Part shown: positions 25,328 to 34,109 of the stretch, in pieces
How the letters are laid out: every line of letters begins with the position of its first letter
How positions within the stretch are numbered: the first letter of the stretch is position 1
From: Brevibacterium rongguiense
Lineage (GTDB): Bacteria > Actinomycetota > Actinomycetes > Actinomycetales > Brevibacteriaceae
Reading direction: 5' to 3'
Assembly (NCBI RefSeq): GCF_009857845.1
Contig: NZ_WWEQ01000032.1
Span: 1 to 35,643, forward strand
Length of the DNA: 35,643 nucleotides
Position numbers and translations under genes: made by a program
The notes under the pieces: model-generated
Databases searched by the model: none
What the model was told of the DNA's origin: nothing
Seen by the model: the letters and a program-made list of their open reading frames with translations, nothing else

Positions 25328-26830
25328 TTATGACTCCTTCTGCTCATCCTGCGTATCGGCGGCTCCGGCCCCGGGGGCCGAATCCTCGGCGGCCCGGCCG
25401 GCCGCTGCCTGTGCGGCCCGCGCGGCGGCGGTGCCGGGGCGGTGCTCGACCACCCAGTCCTCGATGAGGATCTGCCGGCCCTCGGTGAGCGCAAGCGCCC
25501 CGGGCGGCACATCCTTGCGGATGACGGTGCCGGCGCCGGAGTAGGCGCCGTCGCCCACCGTCACCGGGGCGATGAACATCGTGTCCGAACCGGTGCGGAC
25601 GTCGTCGCCCACCTCGGTGCGGTGCTTGTTCACCCCGTCGTAGTTGACGAACACGGAGCTCGCGCCGATGTTCGAGCGGCGCCCGATCCGGGCGTCGCCC
25701 ACGTAGGTGAGGTGGGGGACCTTCGAGCCCTCGCCGATCACGGCGTTCTTCGTCTCGACGAACGTGCCGATCTTGCCCGCCGCGCCCAGCTCCGTGCCGG
25801 GGCGCAGGTAGGCGAACGGGCCCACGGTGGCCCCGGCGCCGATGACGGCGAGCTCGCCGTGCGTGCGCACGACGGTGGCCCCCGGGCCCACCTCGGTGTC
25901 GCGCAGGGTGGTGTCCGGGCCCACGGTGGCGCCCTCGCCCACGTCGGTGGCCCCGTGCAGCTGGACCCCCGGCAGCAGGGTGACGTCCTGGCCGAGCGTG
26001 ACGTCCGTGTCGATCCACGTCGTCGCGGGGTCGACCGCGGTGACCCCGGCGCGCATCCAGCCCTCGACGATCCGCCGGTTGAGCTCGCGGCCCAGGGCGG
26101 CGAGCTGGATGCGGTCGTTGGCGCCCTCGACCTGCCACACATCGTCGGTGGGCAGCGCGGCCACGCGCGAGCCGGCGGCGCGGGCGACGCCGATGACGTC
26201 GGTGAGGTACTTCTCGCCCTGCGCGTTCTCCGTGCCCACGCGAGCCAGGCTCTCGCGCAGCACCCGGGCGTCGAAGGCGTAGATGCCGGAGTTGATCTCC
26301 GCGATGGCGCGCTCGGCGGGGCTCGCGTCCTTCTCCTCCACGATGCGCTCGAGCTCGCCCGCCTCATCGCGCACGATGCGTCCGTAGCCTGTGGGCTCGG
26401 CCACCCGCGCGGAGAGCACGGTGACGGCGTTGCCGCGGTCCTCGTGGAAGGCGGCGAGCTCGCCCAGTGTGTCCGCCGTGAGCAGGGGGACGTCGCCGTA
26501 GGTGACGAGCACGGTGCCGGCCAGGTCCTCGGGCAGGCAGGCGAAGGCGCACTCGGCGGCGCGGCCCGTGCCGGGCACGTCGTCCTGGTCCGCGATCGCG
26601 ACGCCGCAGTCCAGGACGCCGCTGAGCTCGTCGACGTGGGCGGCGACCTGCTCGCGGGCATGGCGCAGCACGACGACGAGGTGCTCGGGGCCGGTGCCCG
26701 CCGCCGCGGCGATCGCGTGTCCGAGGAGGGAGCGGCCGGCGATGGACTGGAGGACCTTGGGGGTCGCGGATCTCATCCGCGTGCCCTGCCCCGCTGCGAG
26801 GACGATCACTGCTGCCGGACGGTGTGCCAT
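25328..26830 (-). CDS. glmU: Bifunctional GlmU (GlcN-1-P acetyltransferase/UDP-GlcNAc pyrophosphorylase)
   Basis: A 500-residue cytosolic enzyme that makes UDP-GlcNAc for peptidoglycan. The N-terminal uridylyltransferase domain has VLAAGQGTRMRSATPKVLQ at ~10-28, VTYGDVPLLTADTLGEL and EINSGIYAFDARVL. The C-terminal left-handed beta-helix (~255-470) shows hexapeptide repeats (TLGQDVTLLPGVQLHGATDV), GPFAYLRPGTELG, KNAVIGEGSKVPHLTYVGDA, and the acetyl-CoA/catalytic region VNYDGVNKHRTEVGDDVRTG. The last ~45 residues are an Ala-rich disordered tail. GAGGAG precedes the ATG. It is followed 4 nt later by prs. Confidence 0.97.
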   Translation of the reverse strand: MAHRPAAVIVLAAGQGTRMRSATPKVLQSIAGRSLLGHAIAAAAGTGPEHLVVVLRHAREQVAAHVDELSGVLDCGVAIADQDDVPGTGRAAECAFACLPEDLAGTVLVTYGDVPLLTADTLGELAAFHEDRGNAVTVLSARVAEPTGYGRIVRDEAGELERIVEEKDASPAERAIAEINSGIYAFDARVLRESLARVGTENAQGEKYLTDVIGVARAAGSRVAALPTDDVWQVEGANDRIQLAALGRELNRRIVEGWMRAGVTAVDPATTWIDTDVTLGQDVTLLPGVQLHGATDVGEGATVGPDTTLRDTEVGPGATVVRTHGELAVIGAGATVGPFAYLRPGTELGAAGKIGTFVETKNAVIGEGSKVPHLTYVGDARIGRRSNIGASSVFVNYDGVNKHRTEVGDDVRTGSDTMFIAPVTVGDGAYSGAGTVIRKDVPPGALALTEGRQILIEDWVVEHRPGTAAARAAQAAAGRAAEDSAPGAGAADTQDEQKES

Positions 26831-26862
26831 TCACGTCTCCTCGACGCTCGGGATCGCGTGTG

Positions 26863-26934
26863 CTCCGCCCCTAGGACTCGAACCTAGACTGCACGGCTCC
26901 AAAGGCCGGCGTGCTGCCATTACACCAGGGCGGA
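26863..26934 (-). tRNA. tRNA-Gln (anticodon TTG)
   Basis: On the minus strand the acceptor TCCGCCC/GGGCGGA encloses a regular cloverleaf with anticodon loop CTTTGGA (anticodon TTG), T arm CTAGG-TTCGAGT-CCTAG and discriminator G. The 3' GCA is partly encoded. It sits 32 nt before the glmU start and points the same way. Confidence 0.95.
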
Positions 26935-26973
26935 CTGCCCGGCGACAGTGCGGGTGCTGTCTCATCTTGCCAC

Positions 26974-26979
26974 TAGAAT
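26974..26979 (+). promoter_or_regulatory. Candidate -10 box (leaderless) for the small membrane protein
   Basis: TAGAAT lies 7 nt upstream of the ATG at 26987. No ribosome binding site is needed if transcription starts at the ATG. Confidence 0.55.
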
Positions 26980-26986
26980 GAGGGCC

Positions 26987-27442
26987 ATGGAAATTCTTCG
27001 CACCATCCTCGTCTTCCTCCACCTGCTCGGAATGGCGATCATCGTGGGCGGCTACTTCGCCAACATCAAGGCCCCCAAGGTCATCCCCGGGATGCTCCAC
27101 GGCGCCTACCTGCAGCTCATCACGGGCATCGCGCTCTTCGGCCTGCTCGAGGCACAGGGCGCCATGACGTCAGACCTGCGGATCAAGTACACGGTCAAGG
27201 TGGCCCTCGGCCTGCTCGTGGCGGTCTTCGCGTTCCTCGGCAATCGCCGGGAGAAGCTCGCCGCCCGCACCGCCGCCGAGGTGCCCGTCGGCGCGGGCGC
27301 CCCCGGTGCGGGCCCCGCGGCCGGGGAGCCCGGTGGGCCCGTCGAGCCGGGAGCGCGCGTGCGCAACCCCTCCGCGCCGTTCGCGCACCTGACGTTCGGC
27401 GCCGCGGTGCTCGCCGTGGTCGTCGCCGTCTTCTGGGTCTGA
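26987..27442 (+). CDS. Small four-helix membrane protein, unknown function
   Basis: A 151-residue protein that begins MEILRTILVFLHLLGMAIIV. Four hydrophobic segments are visible: ILVFLHLLGMAIIVGGYFA, AYLQLITGIALFGLLEA, VKVALGLLVAVFAFLG and LTFGAAVLAVVVAVFWV. Between helices 3 and 4 is a ~45-residue Ala/Gly/Pro-rich polar loop. HLLG and HGAYLQLITG suggest the family of small actinomycete integral membrane proteins often seen near pcrA, but I cannot name a function. The stop codon lies in a short tandem repeat. Confidence 0.8.
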   Translation: MEILRTILVFLHLLGMAIIVGGYFANIKAPKVIPGMLHGAYLQLITGIALFGLLEAQGAMTSDLRIKYTVKVALGLLVAVFAFLGNRREKLAARTAAEVPVGAGAPGAGPAAGEPGGPVEPGARVRNPSAPFAHLTFGAAVLAVVVAVFWV

Positions 27443-27508
27443 GCGCTCGAGGCTGAGCATCCGGGCTGAGCACTCGGATCTGAGTGCTTGAGTCTGGGCA
27501 CCCGGGTC
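27440..27508. repeat. Degenerate 13-14-bp tandem repeats starting at a stop codon
   Basis: Five diverged units follow one another: TGAGCGCTCGAGGC, TGAGCATCCGGGC, TGAGCACTCGGATC, TGAGTGCTTGAGTC and TGGGCACCCGGGTC. The TGA of the first unit is the stop codon of the upstream membrane-protein gene. Confidence 0.75.
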
Positions 27509-27877
27509 CGCGTTCGCGGTACCTGAGCGCACCGGTGCTCTCGGACTCCGAGTCCGCCGGGACGGAGTCCCCGGCCCCGCCCCGCCCCTCTCCCCCGTTC
27601 CGCCCGTCGCTCCACCCGTCCGGCCCCGGTATGCCCACCGGGGCGGGACCCGTCTGCGCCGCACCGCCCCCGCCCGAACCGCCCCTCCCGGCCCCGCCGA
27701 TCCAGGGCCACGGTCCTGCCGCTCCCGCATCACGGCCCCGCCGGTCCGGTGCCGCCGTTCCTGGCACCGCGGGCGTCGGATCCCGCGGTCCTTCCCCGCT
27801 CGCCCGCAGCCCGCACCTCCCGCAGCGCGCGCCGCCGCGGCGCGTCCGCGTCAGCCCCCTGTGGAAAGATGGTCGCG
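27509..27877. other. Non-coding, C-rich gap before pcrA
   Basis: I see no convincing gene in this stretch. It is strikingly C-rich on the plus strand from about 27560 to 27720 (runs of CCCCG and CCGCCC). It contains one hairpin, GCCCCGGT-ATGCCC-ACCGGGGC (27623-27644). It should hold the pcrA promoter near its right end. Confidence 0.5.
27623..27644 (+). terminator. Possible terminator hairpin in the gap before pcrA
   Basis: An 8-bp perfect stem with loop ATGCCC lies 180 nt after the membrane-protein stop. It is weaker and more distant than the other terminators in this window. Confidence 0.35.
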
Positions 27878-30280
27878 ATGACATCTCCCTTCGAATTCCT
27901 CAACGCCGGGCCCGCTGCGGCCGCCGCCGCGCGCCCCGGTGCGCCCAGCACCCCAGCGCCCAGCACCCCAGCGCCCGGCGCCCCAGCGGCCAGCGCCTCG
28001 GCGTCCCCGGCCCCGGCCCCGGCAGGGGCCGACGAGCTGCTGGCCGGGCTCAACCCGCAGCAGGTCGAGGCGGTGACCCACACGGGCGCGCCGCTCCTCA
28101 TCGTCGCCGGCGCGGGCTCCGGCAAGACGAGCGTGCTGACCCGGCGGATCGCCTACGCGCTGGCCACGGGCCGCGCCCATCCGGGCCAGGTGCTGGCCAT
28201 CACCTTCACGAACAAGGCCGCCCGCGAGATGGTCGAGCGGATCGGCGCGCTCGTGGGCTCCGCCGCCCGCGGGATGTGGATCTCCACGTTCCACTCCGCC
28301 TGCGTGCGCATCCTGCGCCGCGAGGCCCAGACGCTCGGCATGAAGTCGAACTTCACGATCTACGACGCCGCGGACTCCCTGCGCCTCGTCACCCAGTGCG
28401 TGCGCGAGGCGGACATCGACCCGAAGAAGTTCACCCCCAAGTCCCTCCAGCACCGGATCTCCGCGCTCAAGAACGACCTCCTCACGGCCGAGGACTACGC
28501 GGGGCGGGCCAACGAGTCCAACCCCGCCGAGCGCGCGCTCGCGGAGGTCTACCGGCGCTACTCCCAGCGACTGCGCCTGGCCAATGCGTTCGACTTCGAC
28601 GACCTCATCATGGAGACCGTCCACCTGCTCGGCGCGTTCCCGGACATCGCGGCGAACTACCGCGCCCGGTTCCGCCACATCCTCGTCGACGAGTACCAGG
28701 ACACGAACCCCGCGCAGTACCAGCTCATCCGCGCCCTCGCCGGCGCGGATCTGCCGGAGCCCACCGCGGAGCTCACGGTGGTCGGCGATGCGGACCAGTC
28801 GATCTACGCGTTCCGCGGCGCCACCGTGCGCAACATCGAGGAGTTCGAGGAGGACTTCCCGCAGGCGCGCACGGTCCTCCTCGAGCAGAACTATCGGTCC
28901 ACCCAGAACATCCTCTCCGCGGCCAACGCCGTCATCGCCCACAACGACGACCGCAAGGACAAGCGCCTGTGGACGGACTCCGGGTCCGGCGAGCAGGTGG
29001 TGGGCTGGGTCGCGGAGTCCGAGCAGGCGGAGGCCCAGTTCATCGTCGACACGATCGACGAGCTCATGGACACGGGCGACTACGGGTATGCCGACTTCGC
29101 GGTGTTCTACCGCACGAACGCGCAGTCGCGCGCGGTGGAGGACGCGTTCGTGCGCGCCGGGCTGCCGTACAAGGTCGTGGGCGGCACCCGGTTCTACGAG
29201 CGCCGGGAGGTCAAGGACGCCCTCGCCTACGCGCGCGTCATCGCGAACCCGGCCGACGACGTCAACCTGCGCCGCATCATCAACGTGCCCAAGCGCTCGA
29301 TCGGCGACCGCACGGTGGCCTTCGTCGCCGCCTTCGCCGAACGCGAGCGGATCAGCTTCTCCGCCGCCCTCGCCCGCGCGGAGGAGATCCCGGGGCTCAC
29401 GAGCCGCGCGCTCGGGCCGCTGGCGAAGTTCGCGGCGCTCATGGACGATCTGCGCACGAGCGCGGAGGGCGCCCCGCCCTCGCGCGTGCTCGAGGCGATC
29501 CTCGAGCAGTCGGGCTACCTCGATGAGCTGCGCGCGAGCACGGACCCGCAGGACGAGTCGCGCGTGGACAACCTCGCCGAGCTCGTCGCCGTCGCCGAGG
29601 ACTTCCACGCCGCGGACCCTGAGGCCGGGCTCGACGCGTTCCTCGAGCGGGTCTCGCTGTCCGCCGACGCGGACCAGATCCCCGACGCCGAGGTGGGCGA
29701 GGTGACGCTCATGACGCTGCACACGGCGAAGGGCCTGGAGTTCCCGGTCGTCTTCCTCACCGGGCTCGAGGACGGCACGTTTCCCCACCAGCGCTCGTTC
29801 GACAACCGCACGGAGCTCGCCGAGGAGCGCCGGCTCGCCTACGTGGGCCTCACCCGCGCCCGCCAGCGGCTCTACCTGTCCCGCGCGGAGACCCGCAGCA
29901 TGTGGGGCCAGCCGCAGTACAACCCGCCCAGCCGGTTCCTCGGCGAGATCCCGGCCCAGCTCATCGACTGGCGCAGCACCGGCAGCCTGAGCGCGCCGCT
30001 GGCCCCGGGCGGCTTCGCCGCGGACGCGGGCGACGGCTGGACGCCCAGCGCCGCGCGCAAGCCCAGCACGAAGGGCACCGCGGGCTTCCCCAACCGCATC
30101 CGCCCCAACCGGGAGATGGTCCACGTCGAGCCCGGTGACAAGGTCTCCCACGAGTCCTTCGGCCTGGGCACCGTGGCCGAGGTGACCGGTGCCGGGGACA
30201 AGACCGTCGCGGTCGTGGACTTCGGCTCGGCGGGCACCAAGCGCCTCCTCATGCGCTACGCACCCGTCGAGAAACTCTGA
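27878..30280 (+). CDS. pcrA: ATP-dependent DNA helicase PcrA/UvrD
   Basis: An 800-residue superfamily 1A 3'-5' helicase for repair and replication restart. ATG 27878 is taken; an ATG three codons earlier is also possible. After a ~50-residue Ala/Pro linker come Q motif LNPQQVEAVTH, Walker A IVAGAGSGKTSVLTRRIAYA (~75-90), motif Ia TFTNKAA, motif Ic ISTFHS, motif II VDEYQDTN (~270), motif III VVGDADQSIYAFRGA, motif IV LEQNYRSTQNIL, VGGTRFYERREVKDALAYAR, motif V VTLMTLHTAKGLEFPVVFLT and motif VI EERRLAYVGLTRARQRLYLS. The C-terminal KVSHESFGLGTVAEV is the PcrA tudor-like domain. Length is typical. It is flanked by a terminator shared with the next, convergent gene. Confidence 0.96.
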   Translation: MTSPFEFLNAGPAAAAAARPGAPSTPAPSTPAPGAPAASASASPAPAPAGADELLAGLNPQQVEAVTHTGAPLLIVAGAGSGKTSVLTRRIAYALATGRAHPGQVLAITFTNKAAREMVERIGALVGSAARGMWISTFHSACVRILRREAQTLGMKSNFTIYDAADSLRLVTQCVREADIDPKKFTPKSLQHRISALKNDLLTAEDYAGRANESNPAERALAEVYRRYSQRLRLANAFDFDDLIMETVHLLGAFPDIAANYRARFRHILVDEYQDTNPAQYQLIRALAGADLPEPTAELTVVGDADQSIYAFRGATVRNIEEFEEDFPQARTVLLEQNYRSTQNILSAANAVIAHNDDRKDKRLWTDSGSGEQVVGWVAESEQAEAQFIVDTIDELMDTGDYGYADFAVFYRTNAQSRAVEDAFVRAGLPYKVVGGTRFYERREVKDALAYARVIANPADDVNLRRIINVPKRSIGDRTVAFVAAFAERERISFSAALARAEEIPGLTSRALGPLAKFAALMDDLRTSAEGAPPSRVLEAILEQSGYLDELRASTDPQDESRVDNLAELVAVAEDFHAADPEAGLDAFLERVSLSADADQIPDAEVGEVTLMTLHTAKGLEFPVVFLTGLEDGTFPHQRSFDNRTELAEERRLAYVGLTRARQRLYLSRAETRSMWGQPQYNPPSRFLGEIPAQLIDWRSTGSLSAPLAPGGFAADAGDGWTPSAARKPSTKGTAGFPNRIRPNREMVHVEPGDKVSHESFGLGTVAEVTGAGDKTVAVVDFGSAGTKRLLMRYAPVEKL
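27944..28003. repeat. Four tandem 15-bp repeats inside pcrA
   Basis: CCCAGCACCCCAGCG occurs twice exactly (27944-27958, 27959-27973), with two diverged units after it. It encodes an APSTP/APGAP-like pentapeptide repeat in the N-terminal linker. Confidence 0.85.
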
Positions 30281-30401
30281 GACCGGCCGGCCGCGCGCCG
30301 CACCGGGGGCCATGGTCGCGCCGGTGGGCGCCGGCTCGCGCTCCGGTGCGGACCCGCCCCGCCGGAGGCGGCCCGGTCGGCGGTGTCCGGCCGGGCACGC
30401 A

Positions 30402-30437
30402 GAAGGGCCGCCCTCCCCGCGGGGAGGGCGGCCCTTC
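30402..30437. terminator. Bidirectional terminator between pcrA and the antitoxin-like gene
   Basis: GAAGGGCCGCCCTCCCC and its exact reverse complement flank GC, giving a perfect 17-bp stem, the strongest hairpin in the window. Confidence 0.88.
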
Positions 30438-30487
30438 GACCAGTCGGCCCGGAGGCGCCGCGCGGGGCGCCTCCGCAGCTCAGGCGA

Positions 30488-30664
30488 TCAGTTGTCGCCG
30501 CCGCCGAACTTGTCCTTGAGGGCATCCGTGCCCTGCTGGACCTGGTCCTCGTGCTGGTTGCCGGTCTTCTCGTTGGCGAAGTCACCGGCCTTGCCGGCTG
30601 CGCCGTTGACCTGGTCCTCGCCGATCGAGTCCTTGGCCTTGTCAGCGAAATCTCCGAGTCCCAT
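30488..30664 (-). CDS. MT0933-like antitoxin family protein (Rv0909-like)
   Basis: A 58-residue hydrophilic protein: MGLGDFADKAKDSIG, then GKAGDFANEKTGNQHEDQVQ and TDALKDKFGGGDN. The MGLxDxAKD start and the GDFxxEKTGxxHxDQVxxGxD block match the MT0933/Rv0909 antitoxin family. A CsbD-like stress protein is a weaker alternative. ATG 30664 follows GAGGAGAG. No small toxin gene lies beside it (the neighbours are DUF3017 and pcrA), so an antitoxin role here is not shown; many actinomycetes carry solo members of this family. Confidence 0.75.
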   Translation of the reverse strand: MGLGDFADKAKDSIGEDQVNGAAGKAGDFANEKTGNQHEDQVQQGTDALKDKFGGGDN

Positions 30665-30812
30665 GATGCTCTCCTCTCGTTGAACTTCATGGCCGCCGGC
30701 TGGCGACCTCGGTGTGCACGTTTCCATGCCCGCGCTCCGGTGTAAACCCCGGTGTCCGGTCGCCCGTCGCTTCGGACCCTCGGTACAGCCGGCGCACAGC
30801 CGACGCTCAGCT

Positions 30813-30880
30813 GGGCAGCGCGCCTCAGGTGCGTCGAGCCTCAGATGCAGCCGGCCTGACGGGCAGCGCGCCTCAGATGC
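30813..30880. repeat. Direct repeat pair ending in the DUF3017 stop region
   Basis: GGGCAGCGCGCCTCAGGTGC (30813-30832) recurs as GGGCAGCGCGCCTCAGATGC (30861-30880), 19 of 20 identical. A partial copy (GCCTCAGATGC) lies between. The second copy includes the stop codon of the DUF3017 gene. Confidence 0.75.
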
Positions 30881-31307
30881 TCGGCACGAGGAGGGCCAGC
30901 AGGCCCAGGGCAATGGCGGCGGCGCCCATCGTCAGCGCGTCGGCCCAGCGCGAGCGGTTCGCCCACAGCCGGCCCAGCGGGCCGGGCACCAGGCGCAGCA
31001 CTGCAAGGCCCGCGGGGCACAGGGCCAGCAGCACACCGGCCCGGCGGAAGGCGAACGGTGCCACGCAGGCGGCGGCGATGACCCACACGAGGATCCCGAG
31101 GAGCAGCCAGTCGCCCGCGGTGGGATTGGCGTAGCGCCGCTTCCAGTAGATCCAGCGCTTCGAGACCCAGCCGCGGCCCCCGCTGCGCGGCAGCCGCGCG
31201 CGCTCGGGCGGCCCGGCGGCCGAGCCCGCCGCCCCCGCCGGCGCGGCGGGGTCGGCGGGGGCGGCGGGGGCGGTGGCGGAGACCGCGGAGTGCTCAGTGG
31301 AAGAAAT
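30873..31307 (-). CDS. DUF3017 family membrane protein
   Basis: A small membrane protein downstream of purH, the usual place for DUF3017. The convincing part reads [20 protein letters not shown], then a first helix [20 protein letters not shown], a second [20 protein letters not shown], the family's [20 protein letters not shown] and a last helix [11 protein letters not shown]. The start is unclear. The frame is closed by a stop at 31334, and between there and the first helix there is no ATG, GTG or TTG. An ATT at 31307 with GGGGA 9 nt upstream, overlapping the purH end by 14 nt, would give 144 residues. CTG 31193 is another option. GTG 31088 would cut into helix 1. Confidence 0.65.
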   Translation of the reverse strand: MSSTEHSAVSATAPAAPADPAAPAGAAGSAAGPPERARLPRSGGRGWVSKRWIYWKRRYANPTAGDWLLLGILVWVIAAACVAPFAFRRAGVLLALCPAGLAVLRLVPGPLGRLWANRSRWADALTMGAAAIALGLLALLVPSI

Positions 31308-32836
31308 GGCGCGTCCCCGTGAGGTACATCGTCAGGCCCGCCGCCTCGGCGGCCTCGATGACCTCCTCATCGCGGATGGAGCCGCCCGGCTGGACGACGG
31401 CCCGGACGCCGGCCGCGGCGAGGACCTCGAGGCCGTCGGCGAAGGGGAAGAAGGCATCCGAGGCGGCCACGGCGCCGCGCGCCCGCTCCTCGCCGGCCCG
31501 CTCCACGGCGAGGTGGGCGGAGTCGACGCGGTTGACCTGGCCCATGCCCACGCCCACGGAGGCGCCCTGGGCGGCGAGCAGGATGGCGTTGGACTTCACG
31601 GCGCGGCAGGCACGCCACGCGAACGCGAGGTCGGCGAGGGTCTGCTCATCGGCGGCCTCACCGGCCGCCAGCGACCACTGCGCGGGATTGTCGCCGGCGG
31701 CCTGGAAGCGGTCGCGGTCCTGGACGAGGACGCCCCCGGAGATCTGGCGGTACTCGCGGACGGGCGCGTGCCAGTCCCCGAGCTCCAGCAGGCGCAGGTT
31801 CTTCTTCTTCTCGCGCAGCAGCGCCAGCGCGTCCGGTTCGAACGCCGGCGCGGCCAGCACCTCGGTGAAGATCGGGCGGATCGATTCGGCGAGCGCCATG
31901 TCGACGGCGCGGTTGGCCGCGATGACGCCGCCGTAGGCGGAGACGGGGTCGCACTCGTGGGCGCGCCGATGGGCCTGCGCGATCGTCTCGCCCACCGCAA
32001 TGCCGCACGGGTTCGCGTGCTTGATGATCGCCACGGCGGGCTCGGCGAAGTCGAACGCAGCGCGCACGGCCGCGTCGATGTCCTGGTAGTTGTTGTACGA
32101 CATCTCCTTGCCGCCCAGCTGCGCGGCGCCGGCCACGCCGCCCTCCCCGCTCGCGTAGACCGCCGCGGCCTGGTGCGGGTTCTCGCCGTAGCGCAGGTCC
32201 GCGGACTTCGCGGCGCTCAGCCCGAAGAAGTCCGGGGCGCCGTCCTGGGCGAGCTGCCCGGCGAACCAGTCGGCGACCGCGCAGTCGTAGGCCGCGGTGT
32301 GGGCGAAGGCGGCCGCGGCGAGCCCGCGGCGCTGCTCCAGGTCGGTGCCCGCGCCCTGCGCGGCGGCGACGATCGCCGGGTAGCCCGCGGGGTCGACGAC
32401 GACGGCGACGCTCGGGTGGTTCTTCGCCGCGGCGCGCACCATTGCCGGGCCGCCGATGTCGATCTGCTCGACGCACTCATCGAAGTCCGCGCCGCTGGCC
32501 ACCGTGGCGGAGAACGGGTAGAGGTTGACGACCACGAGGTCGAAGCCCGCGATGCCCAGTTCGCGAAGCGCGTTCACGTGCTCGGGGCGGCGCGTATCGG
32601 CGAGGATGCCGGCGTGGACCGCGGGGTGGAGGGTCTTGACCCGGCCGTCGAGCACCTCCGGGAAGCCGGTGACGTCCTCGACGGGCGTGACCTGCGCGCC
32701 CGCGGCTGCGATCGCCTTCGCCGTGGAGCCGGTCGAGACGATCTCAACCCCGGCGGCTGGAGCCCGCTGGCGAGCTCCGGCAGGCCGGTCTTGTCGTAGA
32801 CGCTGATGAGGGCGCGGCGGATGGGGCGTTCGCCAG

Positions 32837-32840
<4 letters not shown>
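31294..32840 (-). pseudogene. purH: purH, bifunctional AICAR formyltransferase/IMP cyclohydrolase, with a one-base frameshift
   Basis: The last two steps of IMP synthesis. The GTG at 32840 overlaps the purN stop (GTGA) and opens [20 protein letters not shown] then PELASGL. The frame must then shift to continue [20 protein letters not shown]. One C is missing on the plus strand near 32756 (GGCGGCTGG where GGCGGCCTGG would keep frame). After the shift the gene is complete: IMP cyclohydrolase domain ([20 protein letters not shown]), the transformylase catalytic [13 protein letters not shown], and end LTGTRHFFH. No other damage is visible, so a sequencing or assembly error is the likeliest cause. 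If real, the strain would need purines or another route. Confidence 0.88.
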
Positions 32841-33499
<659 letters not shown>

Positions 33500-33505
33500 G
33501 CGGAC

Positions 33506-33511
33506 ATTCTA
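33506..33511 (-). promoter_or_regulatory. Candidate -10 box (leaderless) for purN
   Basis: TAGAAT on the minus strand lies 6 nt upstream of the purN GTG. It is back-to-back with the box for the divergent gene, 3 nt away. Confidence 0.55.
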
Positions 33512-33514
33512 TGC

Positions 33515-33520
33515 CAGACT
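33515..33520 (+). promoter_or_regulatory. Candidate -10 box (leaderless) for the 33527 gene
   Basis: CAGACT lies 6 nt upstream of the GTG at 33527. Any -35 element must lie in or near the purN coding start. Confidence 0.4.
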
Positions 33521-33526
33521 GATCCG

Positions 33527-33973
33527 GTGACTGCTCCCGCTCCCCCTTCCGGCTCGCACTCCGACGAGGCTGCGGCGGCCGCCGCCGCGGCCCGGCGCAA
33601 CCGGGCGGGCAGTGTGTTCTTCCTGCTCATCGCAGCGGCGATGCTCGTGTCCCTGCTGCCCCTGCCGCTCAAGCTGGCCGCCGCCGCCTTCGCCGTGGCG
33701 GCCGTGGTCTTCGGCATCCGCTACATGGTCGCCGGCGCCCGCGCGGGGCGCGGGGGCCGCTGGCTCCTCATGGGCGTCCTGGGCCTGCTCGCCTGCGGCT
33801 ACCTGCTGCTGGGCACCGCGGGCACGGCCATCCTGTGGCCGGTCCAGTCGCAGTACGAGGAGTGCAGCCGCGCCGCGCTGACCCAGCGCGCCGGCATCGA
33901 CTGCTCGGTCAGCTACGAGGCGGACGTGAAGTCCTGGTTCGAGCGCCTGACCGGCCAGCCCTACCCCGGCTGA
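33527..33973 (+). CDS. Small membrane protein, unknown function
   Basis: A 148-residue protein. A polar, Ala-rich N-terminus (~1-28) precedes three hydrophobic segments: GSVFFLLIAAAMLVSLLPLP, LAAAAFAVAAVVFGIRYMV and WLLMGVLGLLACGYLLLGTA. The C-terminal ~45 residues are polar and hold two cysteines (YEECSRAALTQ and GIDCSVSYE) that could form a disulfide if outside the cell. It diverges from purN with only 27 nt between start codons and converges on the DUF6350 gene. I do not recognise a named family. Confidence 0.75.
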   Translation: MTAPAPPSGSHSDEAAAAAAAARRNRAGSVFFLLIAAAMLVSLLPLPLKLAAAAFAVAAVVFGIRYMVAGARAGRGGRWLLMGVLGLLACGYLLLGTAGTAILWPVQSQYEECSRAALTQRAGIDCSVSYEADVKSWFERLTGQPYPG

Positions 33974-34109
33974 CGCCCGCGACCGGACCCGGCTGCCGAG
34001 TTCGAGTACGGCTCGCGCCGGGTTCCGCCGCTCCGCGGGCTGCGGTGGCCCCGCCCCTTGGGCCGCGGGCCTTCGAGGGGCCGCCCAGCGAGCACCGAGC
34101 GACGTGCAC

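Noticed and set aside
25324..25347. Start of prs at the upstream ATG
   Set aside because: It would overlap glmU by 20 nt with no ribosome binding site; AGGAG and family alignment favour GTG 25323.
27851..30313. An 820-codon open frame on the minus strand
   Set aside because: It is antisense to pcrA, whose motifs are complete; composition is Arg/Val-rich as in GC-driven shadows.
30488..30664. CsbD stress protein
   Set aside because: The GDFxxEKTGxxHxDQV block matches the MT0933-like family better than the CsbD pattern, though I keep it as an alternative.
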